A stretch of DNA of 21,532 nucleotides. It comes from Cellvibrionales bacterium UBA1969 (GTDB taxonomy: Bacteria; Pseudomonadota; Gammaproteobacteria; Pseudomonadales; UBA7434). Location: NCBI GenBank assembly GCA_002339085.1, contig DDDX01000061.1, positions 1 to 21,532 on the forward strand, written 5' to 3'. Below the pieces are notes generated by a model. The model saw only the letters and a list, made by a program, of their open reading frames with translations. It was not told the origin of the DNA and ran no database searches. How positions within the stretch are numbered: the first letter of the stretch is position 1; the number at the start of each line of letters is the position of its first letter. Below are positions 1 through 7,413 of the stretch, piece by piece. The position numbers and the translations under genes are program-made.

Positions 1-2214
1 CTAATCGAGGCTCCTACAAACATACCTCAAGGTAATGATGATTGGAGTAGTGAGTCTGCATCTAGTGTTGTTCTATCTGGCGCAGCTGCATGGAATAATC
101 CTGATGGCTCGACTAATAATCAAACTTCATTCAGATTAACCAACTTCATTGTCGAGATTAATTCAGATATTGATGGCGATTCTGTCAATAATGATTCTGA
201 TATCTGCCCATCTGTTTCAAATATAGATCAACTTGATACGGATGTTGATAGTATCGGTGATGCTTGTGATGATGATCCGGATGGAGACGGTACGTATAAT
301 TTAAGATTCAATTTCGTTCCAGAATCTACTGACGATAACCAATTTGGTAAAGATTCAATTGCTTTTACAACCCCTTCTGGTGATTTCACTTTGACAGTAA
401 CGGGTTCTGTAGATGGAGCTCCTGCTAAGGTTGCCGCACAACGTCAAGGTACTGGTGATAATCCATTGTTGGGTCTTGGTGTAAGTGTTGCGGCGATTGA
501 AGATGATCCTGCTACGGTAGAGGTTGATGAGTCTGTTCCAGCTAACTGGACTATTAATCTTGGTGAAGGACTGACAGGTACACTGACTAATTCAAGTGGC
601 CAAGCGGTTGATTTCGGAAACTTGACACTATACTCCTCTGCTGGTGGTCAAATGAGTACGTCTGATAGAGCAAGCCTTTCATTTGGCAGTGATAATTATG
701 ACATTAAAGGTAATGGTTATTGCGCTGAAAATTGTGGAGACGCTGAATTAGGTATTGACCACTTTAATACACTCTATTGTCATGATGTAGATGATTCTAG
801 TACTTGGAATGGTGGAAATGGTCCTTATGAATCTGCAAAGGACTGTACGAGTGACTTCTCATTCTCATCCAATTCAGGCCCAAGTTTTTCCTTAGTCGCA
901 ACGACTGCATGGAATAATACTAATGGTTCGACTAGTAATACTACTAGCTATCGTATTGCTGAAATGAGCATGAGTTTTTCTGACGATACCGACGGTGATA
1001 CAGTATCAGTTGCTATTGATAACTGTCCATCGGTTCCAAACCTAGATCAAGCGGATGCCGATAATGACGGTACTGGTGACGCTTGCGATAATGACCCTGA
1101 TGGTGATGGTTTTGAAACATATACTTTTGACTTTGCTAATGATGGCAACCAATTTGGTCAGCAATTATTAACATTCTCATCTTCTCAAGGTGACTTAACC
1201 GTTGAAGTTACTTCGGGTGATGCCTTTACTTTTGTCGCTAAGCAATTAGCTAATGGTATTGGTGTTAAGAATGAAAACGAAGTTGATAGCCAAAAATGGT
1301 TGATGAGACAAACCATCCCAGTAGAAGATTCGAATGGAAATCCTGTTACAAATGGTGGTCAGAGTGTCTATAATCAAGCTATTTTTCGCTTCAGAGACTC
1401 TAACGGAGTTCTTCTTGATGTAACTAACTTTACTTTTGTGGCACCTCAATTCCATGGCGGTAAACGAGCTCTCCTGCAGGTTCCAGGTTTTCAAGCTGAT
1501 ATCCAAGGTGGTAGTGACACTGTTGATACAAACGGTGATGGCGCGGCAAATGCTCCGCTAATTACGAGTGCTGCGAATACTGTTGAAGGCTCTACGCCTT
1601 GGTCAACCTTTGAGAGTTATGTTTATACTATATCGCCAGTAGATACGGTTGAATTTGCATCAGGAATGAGAATAGCTTCTGTAACTGTAGACGTTAATAC
1701 TAACGATACAACTACTGATACTGACGGTGACAGCATTGCGGATTATCTTGATAATTGCCCAGCCGTTGCTAATGGAGATCAGGCTAACCTAGATGGTGAT
1801 GCCTTAGGCGATGCCTGTGACGACGATCGTGACGGTGACGGCGCGCTTAATGCAAGTGATGCCTTTCCTGATGATGCCGCCGAAACAACGGATACTGACA
1901 GCGACACAGTGGGAGATGCTGCTGACAATTGCCCTAGTGATGCCAATACTAACCAATTGGATTCGGATAGTGATTCATTAGGTGACGCTTGTGATGCTGA
2001 TCGTGATGGTGATGGTATATTAAATACCGTAGAAATTGCGGTAGGCACTGATCCTGATGATAATTCGGACGGCGATGCCGCTGAATTGTTAGTGTTACAA
2101 GGACTAAATGGCGGCTCAGGTGACGCAGTAAGCGTGCCAGCACTGGGCGGATTTGGACTTATCGCCTTGGCACTTTCAATGTTAGGTTTCGGTGTGTTTG
2201 GCCGACGTAAATAA
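1..2214 (+). CDS. Thrombospondin type 3 repeat surface protein with C-terminal sorting tail (5' end outside window)
   Basis: The frame is open from base 1, so the true start lies upstream and 737 residues are visible. Four calcium-binding thrombospondin type 3 units (D-x-D-G-D ... D-N-C-P ... D-x-x-G-D-A-C-D ... D-G-D-G) are spaced along the protein, separated by stretches rich in Ser, Thr, Asn and Gly that are probably beta-sandwich domains. The C-terminus has a linker ending in VPALGGFG, then a hydrophobic helix containing ALSMLGFG, then GRRK. This is the tripartite layout of exosortase/rhombosortase-type sorting signals. The protein is therefore probably exported, calcium-stabilised and processed at the envelope. 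Cysteines occur in the DNCP/DACD units and in a Cys-rich stretch at about 720-850. A strong terminator follows 18 bases after the stop, so the next gene has its own promoter. Binding partner or adhesive role is unknown. Confidence 0.9.
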   Translation, partial: LIEAPTNIPQGNDDWSSESASSVVLSGAAAWNNPDGSTNNQTSFRLTNFIVEINSDIDGDSVNNDSDICPSVSNIDQLDTDVDSIGDACDDDPDGDGTYNLRFNFVPESTDDNQFGKDSIAFTTPSGDFTLTVTGSVDGAPAKVAAQRQGTGDNPLLGLGVSVAAIEDDPATVEVDESVPANWTINLGEGLTGTLTNSSGQAVDFGNLTLYSSAGGQMSTSDRASLSFGSDNYDIKGNGYCAENCGDAELGIDHFNTLYCHDVDDSSTWNGGNGPYESAKDCTSDFSFSSNSGPSFSLVATTAWNNTNGSTSNTTSYRIAEMSMSFSDDTDGDTVSVAIDNCPSVPNLDQADADNDGTGDACDNDPDGDGFETYTFDFANDGNQFGQQLLTFSSSQGDLTVEVTSGDAFTFVAKQLANGIGVKNENEVDSQKWLMRQTIPVEDSNGNPVTNGGQSVYNQAIFRFRDSNGVLLDVTNFTFVAPQFHGGKRALLQVPGFQADIQGGSDTVDTNGDGAANAPLITSAANTVEGSTPWSTFESYVYTISPVDTVEFASGMRIASVTVDVNTNDTTTDTDGDSIADYLDNCPAVANGDQANLDGDALGDACDDDRDGDGALNASDAFPDDAAETTDTDSDTVGDAADNCPSDANTNQLDSDSDSLGDACDADRDGDGILNTVEIAVGTDPDDNSDGDAAELLVLQGLNGGSGDAVSVPALGGFGLIALALSMLGFGVFGRRK
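166..2016 (+). repeat. Four 126-base thrombospondin type 3 coding units within a larger tandem module
   Basis: Units lie at 166-291, 985-1110, 1717-1842 and 1891-2016. Each is exactly 126 bases (42 codons), running from D-x-D-x-D to the D-G-D-G end. The first two belong to a longer tandem module with an exact 819-base (273-codon) offset: the stretch coding AWNNPDGST near 88-114 recurs as AWNNTNGST near 907-933, and the following receptor-like segment (DDNQFGK versus DGNQFGQ) also matches. A more diverged third AANTVEGST begins near 1570. Confidence 0.85.
2134..2211 (+). other. C-terminal sorting tail, VPALGG type
   Basis: Codons for VPALGGFGLI, the hydrophobic core ALALSMLGFGVF and the basic end GRRK. 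It aligns without gaps with the tails coded at 10854-10940, 13341-13451 and 14290-14373. It is related in layout to IPTL-CTERM signals but has Gly at position five and a helix core with LS.L. Confidence 0.75.
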
Positions 2215-2231
2215 ATAACTTAGCACTTTTG

Positions 2232-2262
2232 AAAACCGCAGTTCTTGACTGCGGTTTTTTTT
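2232..2262 (+). terminator. Rho-independent terminator of the thrombospondin-repeat gene
   Basis: A perfect 11-bp stem (AAAACCGCAGT 2232-2242, ACTGCGGTTTT 2248-2258) with loop TCTTG runs into an eight-base T tract (2255-2262). It sits 18 bases past the stop codon, and the A-rich left side could also allow some function on the minus strand. Confidence 0.9.
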
Positions 2263-2564
2263 GCCGCTAGGTTATCAATTGATGGACATTTTCGATAAAT
2301 ATATAGCGGTGAAAAAAAGTAGCCAGTCAGATTTTTCATTTTCTTGAAGAATATTTTCAAACCGCCCGTTGCTGTGATTCCAGTCGTACCTCGGTCATTA
2401 TTATTACTCAAAACTTTATTTTTGTGAGCTGCGTCACTATTTTTGTTGTTTTAAGATCGATCGTGATCCCATGAGCTGATAAATTCGAGCTATACCTATA
2501 GAGGTGGCTATCATTTTTCGTTAGCCATTAAGCTCCCTATAAATAGTTTTGATAATAAAGGCTT
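2263..2564. other. Intergenic region between the two secreted-protein genes
   Basis: No convincing gene. The one open frame on the minus strand runs through the terminator and has no family features. A small hairpin, TGGCTA (2505-2510) with TAGCCA (2522-2527), lies in the presumed leader of the next gene, about 40 bases before its start. No promoter was confidently recognised. Confidence 0.5.
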
Positions 2565-3125
2565 ATGAAAATATCTAGCAATATTGTAATAGTCTTACTC
2601 TTTTTTATCTCTACCGCGGCTCATGCATTTCACAGTACGGTATCGTCTGTTGCATGGCAATCGGTAGACGGGCAAGACTTTTCTTTCACGTTATCAACAC
2701 CGGATGCTCAAATCGGCAGTCTAAGTTTTATGACCATTGCCATGCAGGCAGACCTTGCTTCAACTTCGATTGCAGACGCTGTCAGTATTTTTATTGAAGG
2801 CGTTGATTATGGCAGTTACTCTCGCGACAGCGCGAATGTCTATGGTGTTGCAGCTGTCAATGACAATGCTTACACTATGAATATCGATGTATTATTGATG
2901 CCGGCGACATCAGCTCATTATTTAGCTGATGGTGAAATTAATGTCAATGTCAGTTTAGGTGATGCGACTGATGTCAGCGAAGGTTGGTCAACTTGGGGTC
3001 GGGCACCGTTTACAAGCATTGATCTCACTTACAATAGAATGCATGTAGCTGTAGTGCCTTTGCCCGCTAGTTTGGTTTTATATGCATCAGCTTTGCTCGG
3101 TTTCGTGATTGTTCGGCGACGTTAA
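2565..3125 (+). CDS. Small secreted protein with VPLPA-type PEP-CTERM tail
   Basis: A 186-residue exported protein of unknown function. A signal peptide is clear: MKISS, a hydrophobic core of about 12 residues, and a likely cleavage after AHA at residue 21. The mature part is beta-rich, with no cysteine and no recognisable catalytic motif. It ends with VPLPASLVLYASALLGF followed by VIVRRR (residues 164-186). This is the VPLPA variant of the PEP-CTERM sorting signal, known to be recognised by exosortases in Gram-negative bacteria that make extracellular polysaccharide. The start is supported by AAAGG just upstream, although the spacing is short (3 bases). It stands alone between a terminator and a catabolic operon, so the neighbours do not indicate its function. 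Confidence 0.85.
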   Translation: MKISSNIVIVLLFFISTAAHAFHSTVSSVAWQSVDGQDFSFTLSTPDAQIGSLSFMTIAMQADLASTSIADAVSIFIEGVDYGSYSRDSANVYGVAAVNDNAYTMNIDVLLMPATSAHYLADGEINVNVSLGDATDVSEGWSTWGRAPFTSIDLTYNRMHVAVVPLPASLVLYASALLGFVIVRRR

Positions 3126-3370
3126 ACCTTAGGTATTAGATTGTTATTCTCGAAGTGACTTGTCTGTAGCCACTACCTTAAGCCATCTTTCCTACAGCAC
3201 CCAACCGTTGAAAATCTTATCATGTAATGCCCAGCAGACAATTTCTTCCCTCAAAAATATAACCCGACCGAGAATTAATCTCATTTGTTCTTTTCAACCG
3301 TCATTGATGTAATATTCATTAATTTTTTGGTCTGCTAGACTAAAATAATTAAAATACAGTGAATATTAAT

Positions 3371-4219
3371 ATGAATACAAAAATCAATCAGATAGGCGGT
3401 TTATTGGGGGCGAGACTCGAGGGCATTGATTTTTCTCAACCCTTAAACGACAGTATTTTTGAGAAGATTGCAGATGCGCTTTATCAGCATCAAGTCATCT
3501 CTATTCCTGCAATGGATATGACCGTCCAGCAACATGCTGAAATTGCCTTATTTTTTGGGGAGCCCGAGCACAATGCCACTGATCAGTTCGGGGTCGATGA
3601 GGAGATCCCTTATTTAACGGTTATTGATTCTGATAAAGGCGATCGTGCCGACTCCTGGCATTGTGATGAAACCTTTCTTGAATACCCCCCAATTATAAAT
3701 TTCTTACACGGAAAAATTATTCCTAAACACGGGGGTGATACAGTATTTAGAAGTACGGCCGCAGCATATGATGCGCTGTCGAATAAAATGAAAACTTTGG
3801 TCTGCGATTTAAGTGCCGTGCATGACTACGGCCATCTCTACGAGTTAGGTTGGCGCAGTGGCATGCCGCTAGGGCCGATGGTTGGCGATGCCTTAGTGAA
3901 GGGGCTTATCCATTCTCATCCAGTAGTAAAAACTCACCCAGTGACTCAACGAAAATGGTTGACCGTGAATGAAACCTATACGCGTTTTATTGAGGGCTTG
4001 CCGCCTTTGGAAGCCGAAGCGATTTTAGCTATGCTGTTTAAACACATGCAAAAGCCTGAATTTAGTTATCGCCATCGATGGCAGGTGGGTGATTTATTAA
4101 TTTGGGATCAACAGGCTGTGCAGCATTATGCCGTAGTCGATTATATCGAGCGCAGGCTCGTGCATCGAATATCAGCATTGAAGTATGCGAGTAAATACAC
4201 GGGTATTAAAACGGCTTAA
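3371..4219 (+). CDS. TauD/TfdA-family Fe(II)/2-oxoglutarate-dependent dioxygenase
   Basis: Likely a cytoplasmic non-haem iron dioxygenase that couples 2-oxoglutarate decarboxylation to hydroxylation of a small organic substrate. The N-terminus (IGGLLGARLEGIDFSQPL) is typical of the family. The iron ligands appear as WHCDE (His97 and Asp99) and the distal His252 in AVQHYAVVDY. Arg266 in LVHRIS is placed to bind 2-oxoglutarate. The length of 282 residues is normal. I chose ATG 3371; a GTG at 3359 in the same frame would add four residues, and neither has a strong ribosome site. It precedes an amidohydrolase by 24 bases, so the two are probably co-transcribed. The family includes taurine, 2,4-D and alkylsulfate dioxygenases and the substrate here is unknown. 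Confidence 0.88.
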   Translation: MNTKINQIGGLLGARLEGIDFSQPLNDSIFEKIADALYQHQVISIPAMDMTVQQHAEIALFFGEPEHNATDQFGVDEEIPYLTVIDSDKGDRADSWHCDETFLEYPPIINFLHGKIIPKHGGDTVFRSTAAAYDALSNKMKTLVCDLSAVHDYGHLYELGWRSGMPLGPMVGDALVKGLIHSHPVVKTHPVTQRKWLTVNETYTRFIEGLPPLEAEAILAMLFKHMQKPEFSYRHRWQVGDLLIWDQQAVQHYAVVDYIERRLVHRISALKYASKYTGIKTA

Positions 4220-4243
4220 ATTAATTATTATTAGGTGAAAGTA

Positions 4244-6154
4244 ATGACAGCTCAATCTCGTAATGTTTCAATGCAAAGCTGCGATGTATTAATTCAAAAT
4301 GCCTTGATTTTTAATGGTGAGGGTACACCGCCGAAGTCCGGTGATCTTGCCATTAAAGAGGGTAAAATACTCGCGCTAGGACCTCAGCTGAGTTTCGATC
4401 ATGTGGGTGCTACTGTTGATGCCAATGGTCTTTGGCTCATGCCAGGATTGTTAGATATTCATACTCACCTCGATCTTGAAGTAGAGCTTAACCCTGGCTT
4501 AGGTGAAGCGGTTCGCCATGGCACAACCACTGTGCTAGTGGGGAACTGTTCGTTAGGGACGATCTATGGGGCTCAAAATAAAAACGGTGATAATCCAATA
4601 GTTGACTGTTTCACTCGGGTCGAAAATGTTCCTAAGCGTGTACTGCAGCGCTGTGCCGATGCCATGTATTGGGATAATTCAGAAGATTATCTGTGCCATT
4701 TTGAAGATATTGCCTTAGGACCCAATATTGCCGCTTTTGTGCCGCATTCCATGCTGCGTATTCAAGTGATGGGTGTGCATGATTCGGTGACACGTAAGCC
4801 CACTGATGAAGAAACCGCAGAGATGGAACGTTTGCTCCGACAAGCGATGGAGCAGGGCTATTTGGGTTTATCAACCGACCAAATTGTTTTTCATTACCTG
4901 TCGAATGACCCACACAAAGACAGTCGCATACCTGCGCATTTTGCCGAGGATGAAGAATTAAAGCCTGCGCTGGATATTGTGCGTGAATATGGACGTGTCT
5001 GGCAAACCAACCCTGATGGTGAGCGCATGGGTCGAACCATCAAACGGTTTTTTTGGAGTGCTGGTTGGTTTTTTCGTAAGCCTTTACGTATCTCTGCCTT
5101 AACCGCCATCGATTTTAATAACACCCCTGGCATTTGGAAACTAATGCTGCGTTTGGCAGGGACAATAAACTCGTGGTTTTGTCGTGGCAAGATGCATTTT
5201 CAAGCCTTAGGTGCGAACTTTCGCATGTGGTCTGACGGCATTATTGCACCGATTTTCGAGGAGTTAGAATCAACTCGCGAACTTATTGCTTGTGAGCCCG
5301 AAGATGTTGTTGGTCGACGAGCGATACTCGATAGCGGTCAATGGCAGGCGCGGTTTCGGCGTGACTGGGCGCGGGTCGAAAAGCTCAGCGACGATGCGCC
5401 TAAGGTAAAATCGGCCAGCATGGCTGATCGTGCTACCTTTCAAATGGACATGAATGAAATGTTTTTTGATGATACGCCCGTCGATACATGGAACGGCCAA
5501 TCCATGCAGTCGGTGTTTCAGCGTTTGCAGAAATTTCAAAAGAGTCATGGCGAGGAGGGTGCCCTGTCGACAGCTGAGGCCGAGATATTTGCTCGATTCC
5601 CTGATGACACCTCGACGACCACGGAGTTTTTTTTACAAGGATTACGGCTTTATGATACGCAATTTCGCTGGTGGTTTGATTCAGCCAACATGGATGAAGA
5701 CATCGTCGAAGAAATTTTATTTCATCAGCATGCCTTACCCGGCTTCAATGACAGTGGTGCACACCTAACGAATTTAGCTTTTTACGACTGCAATTTGAAT
5801 ACTTTACGACTCGCTCAGCGTTCGGGAGTGAATCGTGTGGCAGAGGCTGTTAAACGATTAACGACCGAGCCTGCTGAATTCTTTGGTCTTGATGTTGGCT
5901 CATTGGCCGTGGGTGCACAAGCTGACGTGGTGCTTATTCATCCGGATAAGTTGGCCCGACATGATGTGAATGCCCAGCGCCAAAAAATATGGAATGAAAA
6001 GTTTCAGAATGAGGTGATGGTTAACCGCTCAGATGGTGTTGTTGAGCAGGTATATATTGCCGGTCAACGCGTTTGGGAGGATGGTAACCGTTATGGCGAG
6101 GCTTTAGGAAAGCAGCGCTTAGGACGAGCGTTAAGGGTGCAACGAAAGGCTTAA
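4244..6154 (+). CDS. N-acyl-D-amino-acid deacylase-type amidohydrolase (amidohydrolase family 3)
   Basis: A metal-dependent amidohydrolase of 636 residues, probably cleaving an amide or related C-N bond. The N-terminal small beta domain (DVLIQNALIFNGEG) leads into PGLLDIHTHLDLE with the HTH metal pair at 73 and 75. GNCSLG at 100-105 matches the position of the metal-ligand cysteine in D-aminoacylases (GNCGFS). FNDSGAHL near residue 500 carries the conserved catalytic Asp region, and the end returns to the beta domain (IYIAGQRVWEDG). The protein is longer than classical D-aminoacylases (about 480 residues), as are many marine homologues annotated only as amidohydrolase. The start is ATG 4244, with AGGTGA five bases upstream; GTG 4235 overlaps that ribosome site. 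It follows the dioxygenase by 24 bases, which suggests an operon. Confidence 0.88.
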   Translation: MTAQSRNVSMQSCDVLIQNALIFNGEGTPPKSGDLAIKEGKILALGPQLSFDHVGATVDANGLWLMPGLLDIHTHLDLEVELNPGLGEAVRHGTTTVLVGNCSLGTIYGAQNKNGDNPIVDCFTRVENVPKRVLQRCADAMYWDNSEDYLCHFEDIALGPNIAAFVPHSMLRIQVMGVHDSVTRKPTDEETAEMERLLRQAMEQGYLGLSTDQIVFHYLSNDPHKDSRIPAHFAEDEELKPALDIVREYGRVWQTNPDGERMGRTIKRFFWSAGWFFRKPLRISALTAIDFNNTPGIWKLMLRLAGTINSWFCRGKMHFQALGANFRMWSDGIIAPIFEELESTRELIACEPEDVVGRRAILDSGQWQARFRRDWARVEKLSDDAPKVKSASMADRATFQMDMNEMFFDDTPVDTWNGQSMQSVFQRLQKFQKSHGEEGALSTAEAEIFARFPDDTSTTTEFFLQGLRLYDTQFRWWFDSANMDEDIVEEILFHQHALPGFNDSGAHLTNLAFYDCNLNTLRLAQRSGVNRVAEAVKRLTTEPAEFFGLDVGSLAVGAQADVVLIHPDKLARHDVNAQRQKIWNEKFQNEVMVNRSDGVVEQVYIAGQRVWEDGNRYGEALGKQRLGRALRVQRKA

Positions 6155-6294
6155 CCACATTCGTTAGAGTTATAAAGGTTTACTTGGATATACCCTAAAA
6201 ATGTGAACTGAGCGCTGTTCAACCTTAGCAGTAGATCCATAGTTAGTATTATCCCGTATGAATAGTTATATTCTTGTCAAAAGGGGCAATTACT

Positions 6295-6594
6295 ATGATA
6301 AAAATAGCATTTTTACGCTTTTATGAATCTTACAAGGCCGTTATGGACGCTAATGTCAATCCTTTGAGACATGTACCTGACCCAGTTTCACGTTTTTGGA
6401 TTATGACGGTAATGGCATGGATGTGGTGTACTGCGTCCGGTATTTATTTGGGTAGCGTATTATTTATTGGCAGCAGCTTTATTGGGCACCTAGCACTTTT
6501 ATTTATGGTGTTTTTTACAGCAGCGGTTTTTTACGATGCTGAACAGCGCCAAGATTCCTGGCTAACTCAAATAAAGATTGAATCTAAAAGCTAG
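6295..6594 (+). CDS. Small two-helix inner-membrane protein, unknown function
   Basis: A 99-residue protein I do not recognise. A short amphipathic N-terminus (MIKIAFLRFYESYKAV) and a conserved-looking NPLRHVPDPVSRFW segment precede two predicted membrane helices (about residues 34-57 and 62-82), followed by a charged tail. The start at ATG 6295 is supported by GGGG at 6283-6286 with normal spacing; an in-frame TTG at 6274 lies before that site and is not preferred. It lies 140 bases after the deacylase and 116 before the COQ7-like gene, so its link to either is uncertain. It may be an accessory membrane subunit, but nothing in the sequence proves this. Confidence 0.7.
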   Translation: MIKIAFLRFYESYKAVMDANVNPLRHVPDPVSRFWIMTVMAWMWCTASGIYLGSVLFIGSSFIGHLALLFMVFFTAAVFYDAEQRQDSWLTQIKIESKS

Positions 6595-6625
6595 ACGATT
6601 CACTTTTTTTTAAAGCAGGCAACTG

Positions 6626-6677
6626 AGCATGCTAATGCAATGGTCCTTGGTCTTTTTCACTTATTGGTTAGCATGCT
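6626..6677. promoter_or_regulatory. Paired AGCATGCT palindromes upstream of the COQ7-like gene
   Basis: AGCATGCTAA (6626-6635) and TTAGCATGCT (6668-6677) form a perfect 10-bp inverted repeat with a 32-base loop. Each arm contains the self-palindrome AGCATGCT, and the two copies start 44 bases apart, about four helical turns. The right copy ends 33 bases before the next start codon. This could be a pair of repressor sites or an RNA hairpin; no T tract follows, so it is not a typical terminator. Confidence 0.45.
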
Positions 6678-6710
6678 TGCTCTAGCCTCTCTTCTTAAGT
6701 ATTTATCACA

Positions 6711-7274
6711 ATGAATAGCGAAGCAGTATTAACCGATTATTCCGCATATTCTCTAACTGTGCCTAAATCACTAATGCCTTGGATGCGCTCCAATCACGCT
6801 GGTGAAACAGGGGCAGTATGGATTTATAAAGCGGCATCCTTGGCTCTCTGGTCTTCCTCTATTCGGCAAATGGCTACCGAACATATAGACACAGAACATG
6901 AGCATTTATTGGTCATGACTCATCTTGTTCCGGCGAATGAGCGAAGCAAGTTAATTGTTGTTTGGCGAATAATGGGCTTTGGCTTGGGTTTATTCGCGAC
7001 ATTATTCGGTTATACTTTCTTTTGTCTGACTATTAGTGCCGTTGAGACCTTTGTTGAGCAACATTATAACGAACAAATTGACCACATAATTAAAACCCAG
7101 CAGTCACCTTCATTATTGGCCTTGATTCAGCGTTGCTGTGCAGAAGAGACGCAGCATAAGCTTGATGCTGAATGTTATCTCAAGTCGCCTTCTGACAGTG
7201 TGTGGGTTAGAGTTTGGTTGAATTTGGTAAAAGTAGGTTCTTCTATCGCCGTTCAGGTGGCAAAAAAAATCTAA
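6711..7274 (+). CDS. COQ7-family di-iron hydroxylase-like protein
   Basis: Resembles 3-demethoxyubiquinol hydroxylase (COQ7/Cat5), which makes the penultimate hydroxylation of ubiquinone at the membrane face. The carboxylate-bridged di-iron pattern is complete: Glu32 in SNHAGETGAVWIYKAA, E62-x-x-H65 in DTEHEHLL, Glu112/Glu116 in AVETFVEQHYNEQ, and E146-x-x-H149 in CAEETQHKLDA. A hydrophobic stretch at about 84-108 fits the membrane-contacting helix of the family. The length of 187 residues is within the normal range (about 170-220). The start is ATG 6711, without a clear ribosome site. Sitting away from other ubiquinone genes and next to a flavin monooxygenase, it may be the housekeeping enzyme or a paralogue with another quinol substrate. 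Confidence 0.85.
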   Translation: MNSEAVLTDYSAYSLTVPKSLMPWMRSNHAGETGAVWIYKAASLALWSSSIRQMATEHIDTEHEHLLVMTHLVPANERSKLIVVWRIMGFGLGLFATLFGYTFFCLTISAVETFVEQHYNEQIDHIIKTQQSPSLLALIQRCCAEETQHKLDAECYLKSPSDSVWVRVWLNLVKVGSSIAVQVAKKI

Positions 7275-7413
7275 ATACCATCGACTCAGATCCACATTAA
7301 CGTCTTTTTAGGGCCTTTATGTTTCAGTTTACTACTTACACATTAACCTTAATAAGAAATAAGTTTTACTCGGCTTCAGTTGCCATACAATAGCTATCTT
7401 CGCTAACAAACTA

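Noticed and set aside
2220..2411. Minus-strand open frame of 63 codons
   Set aside because: It runs through the strong terminator stem at 2232-2262 and has no family features.
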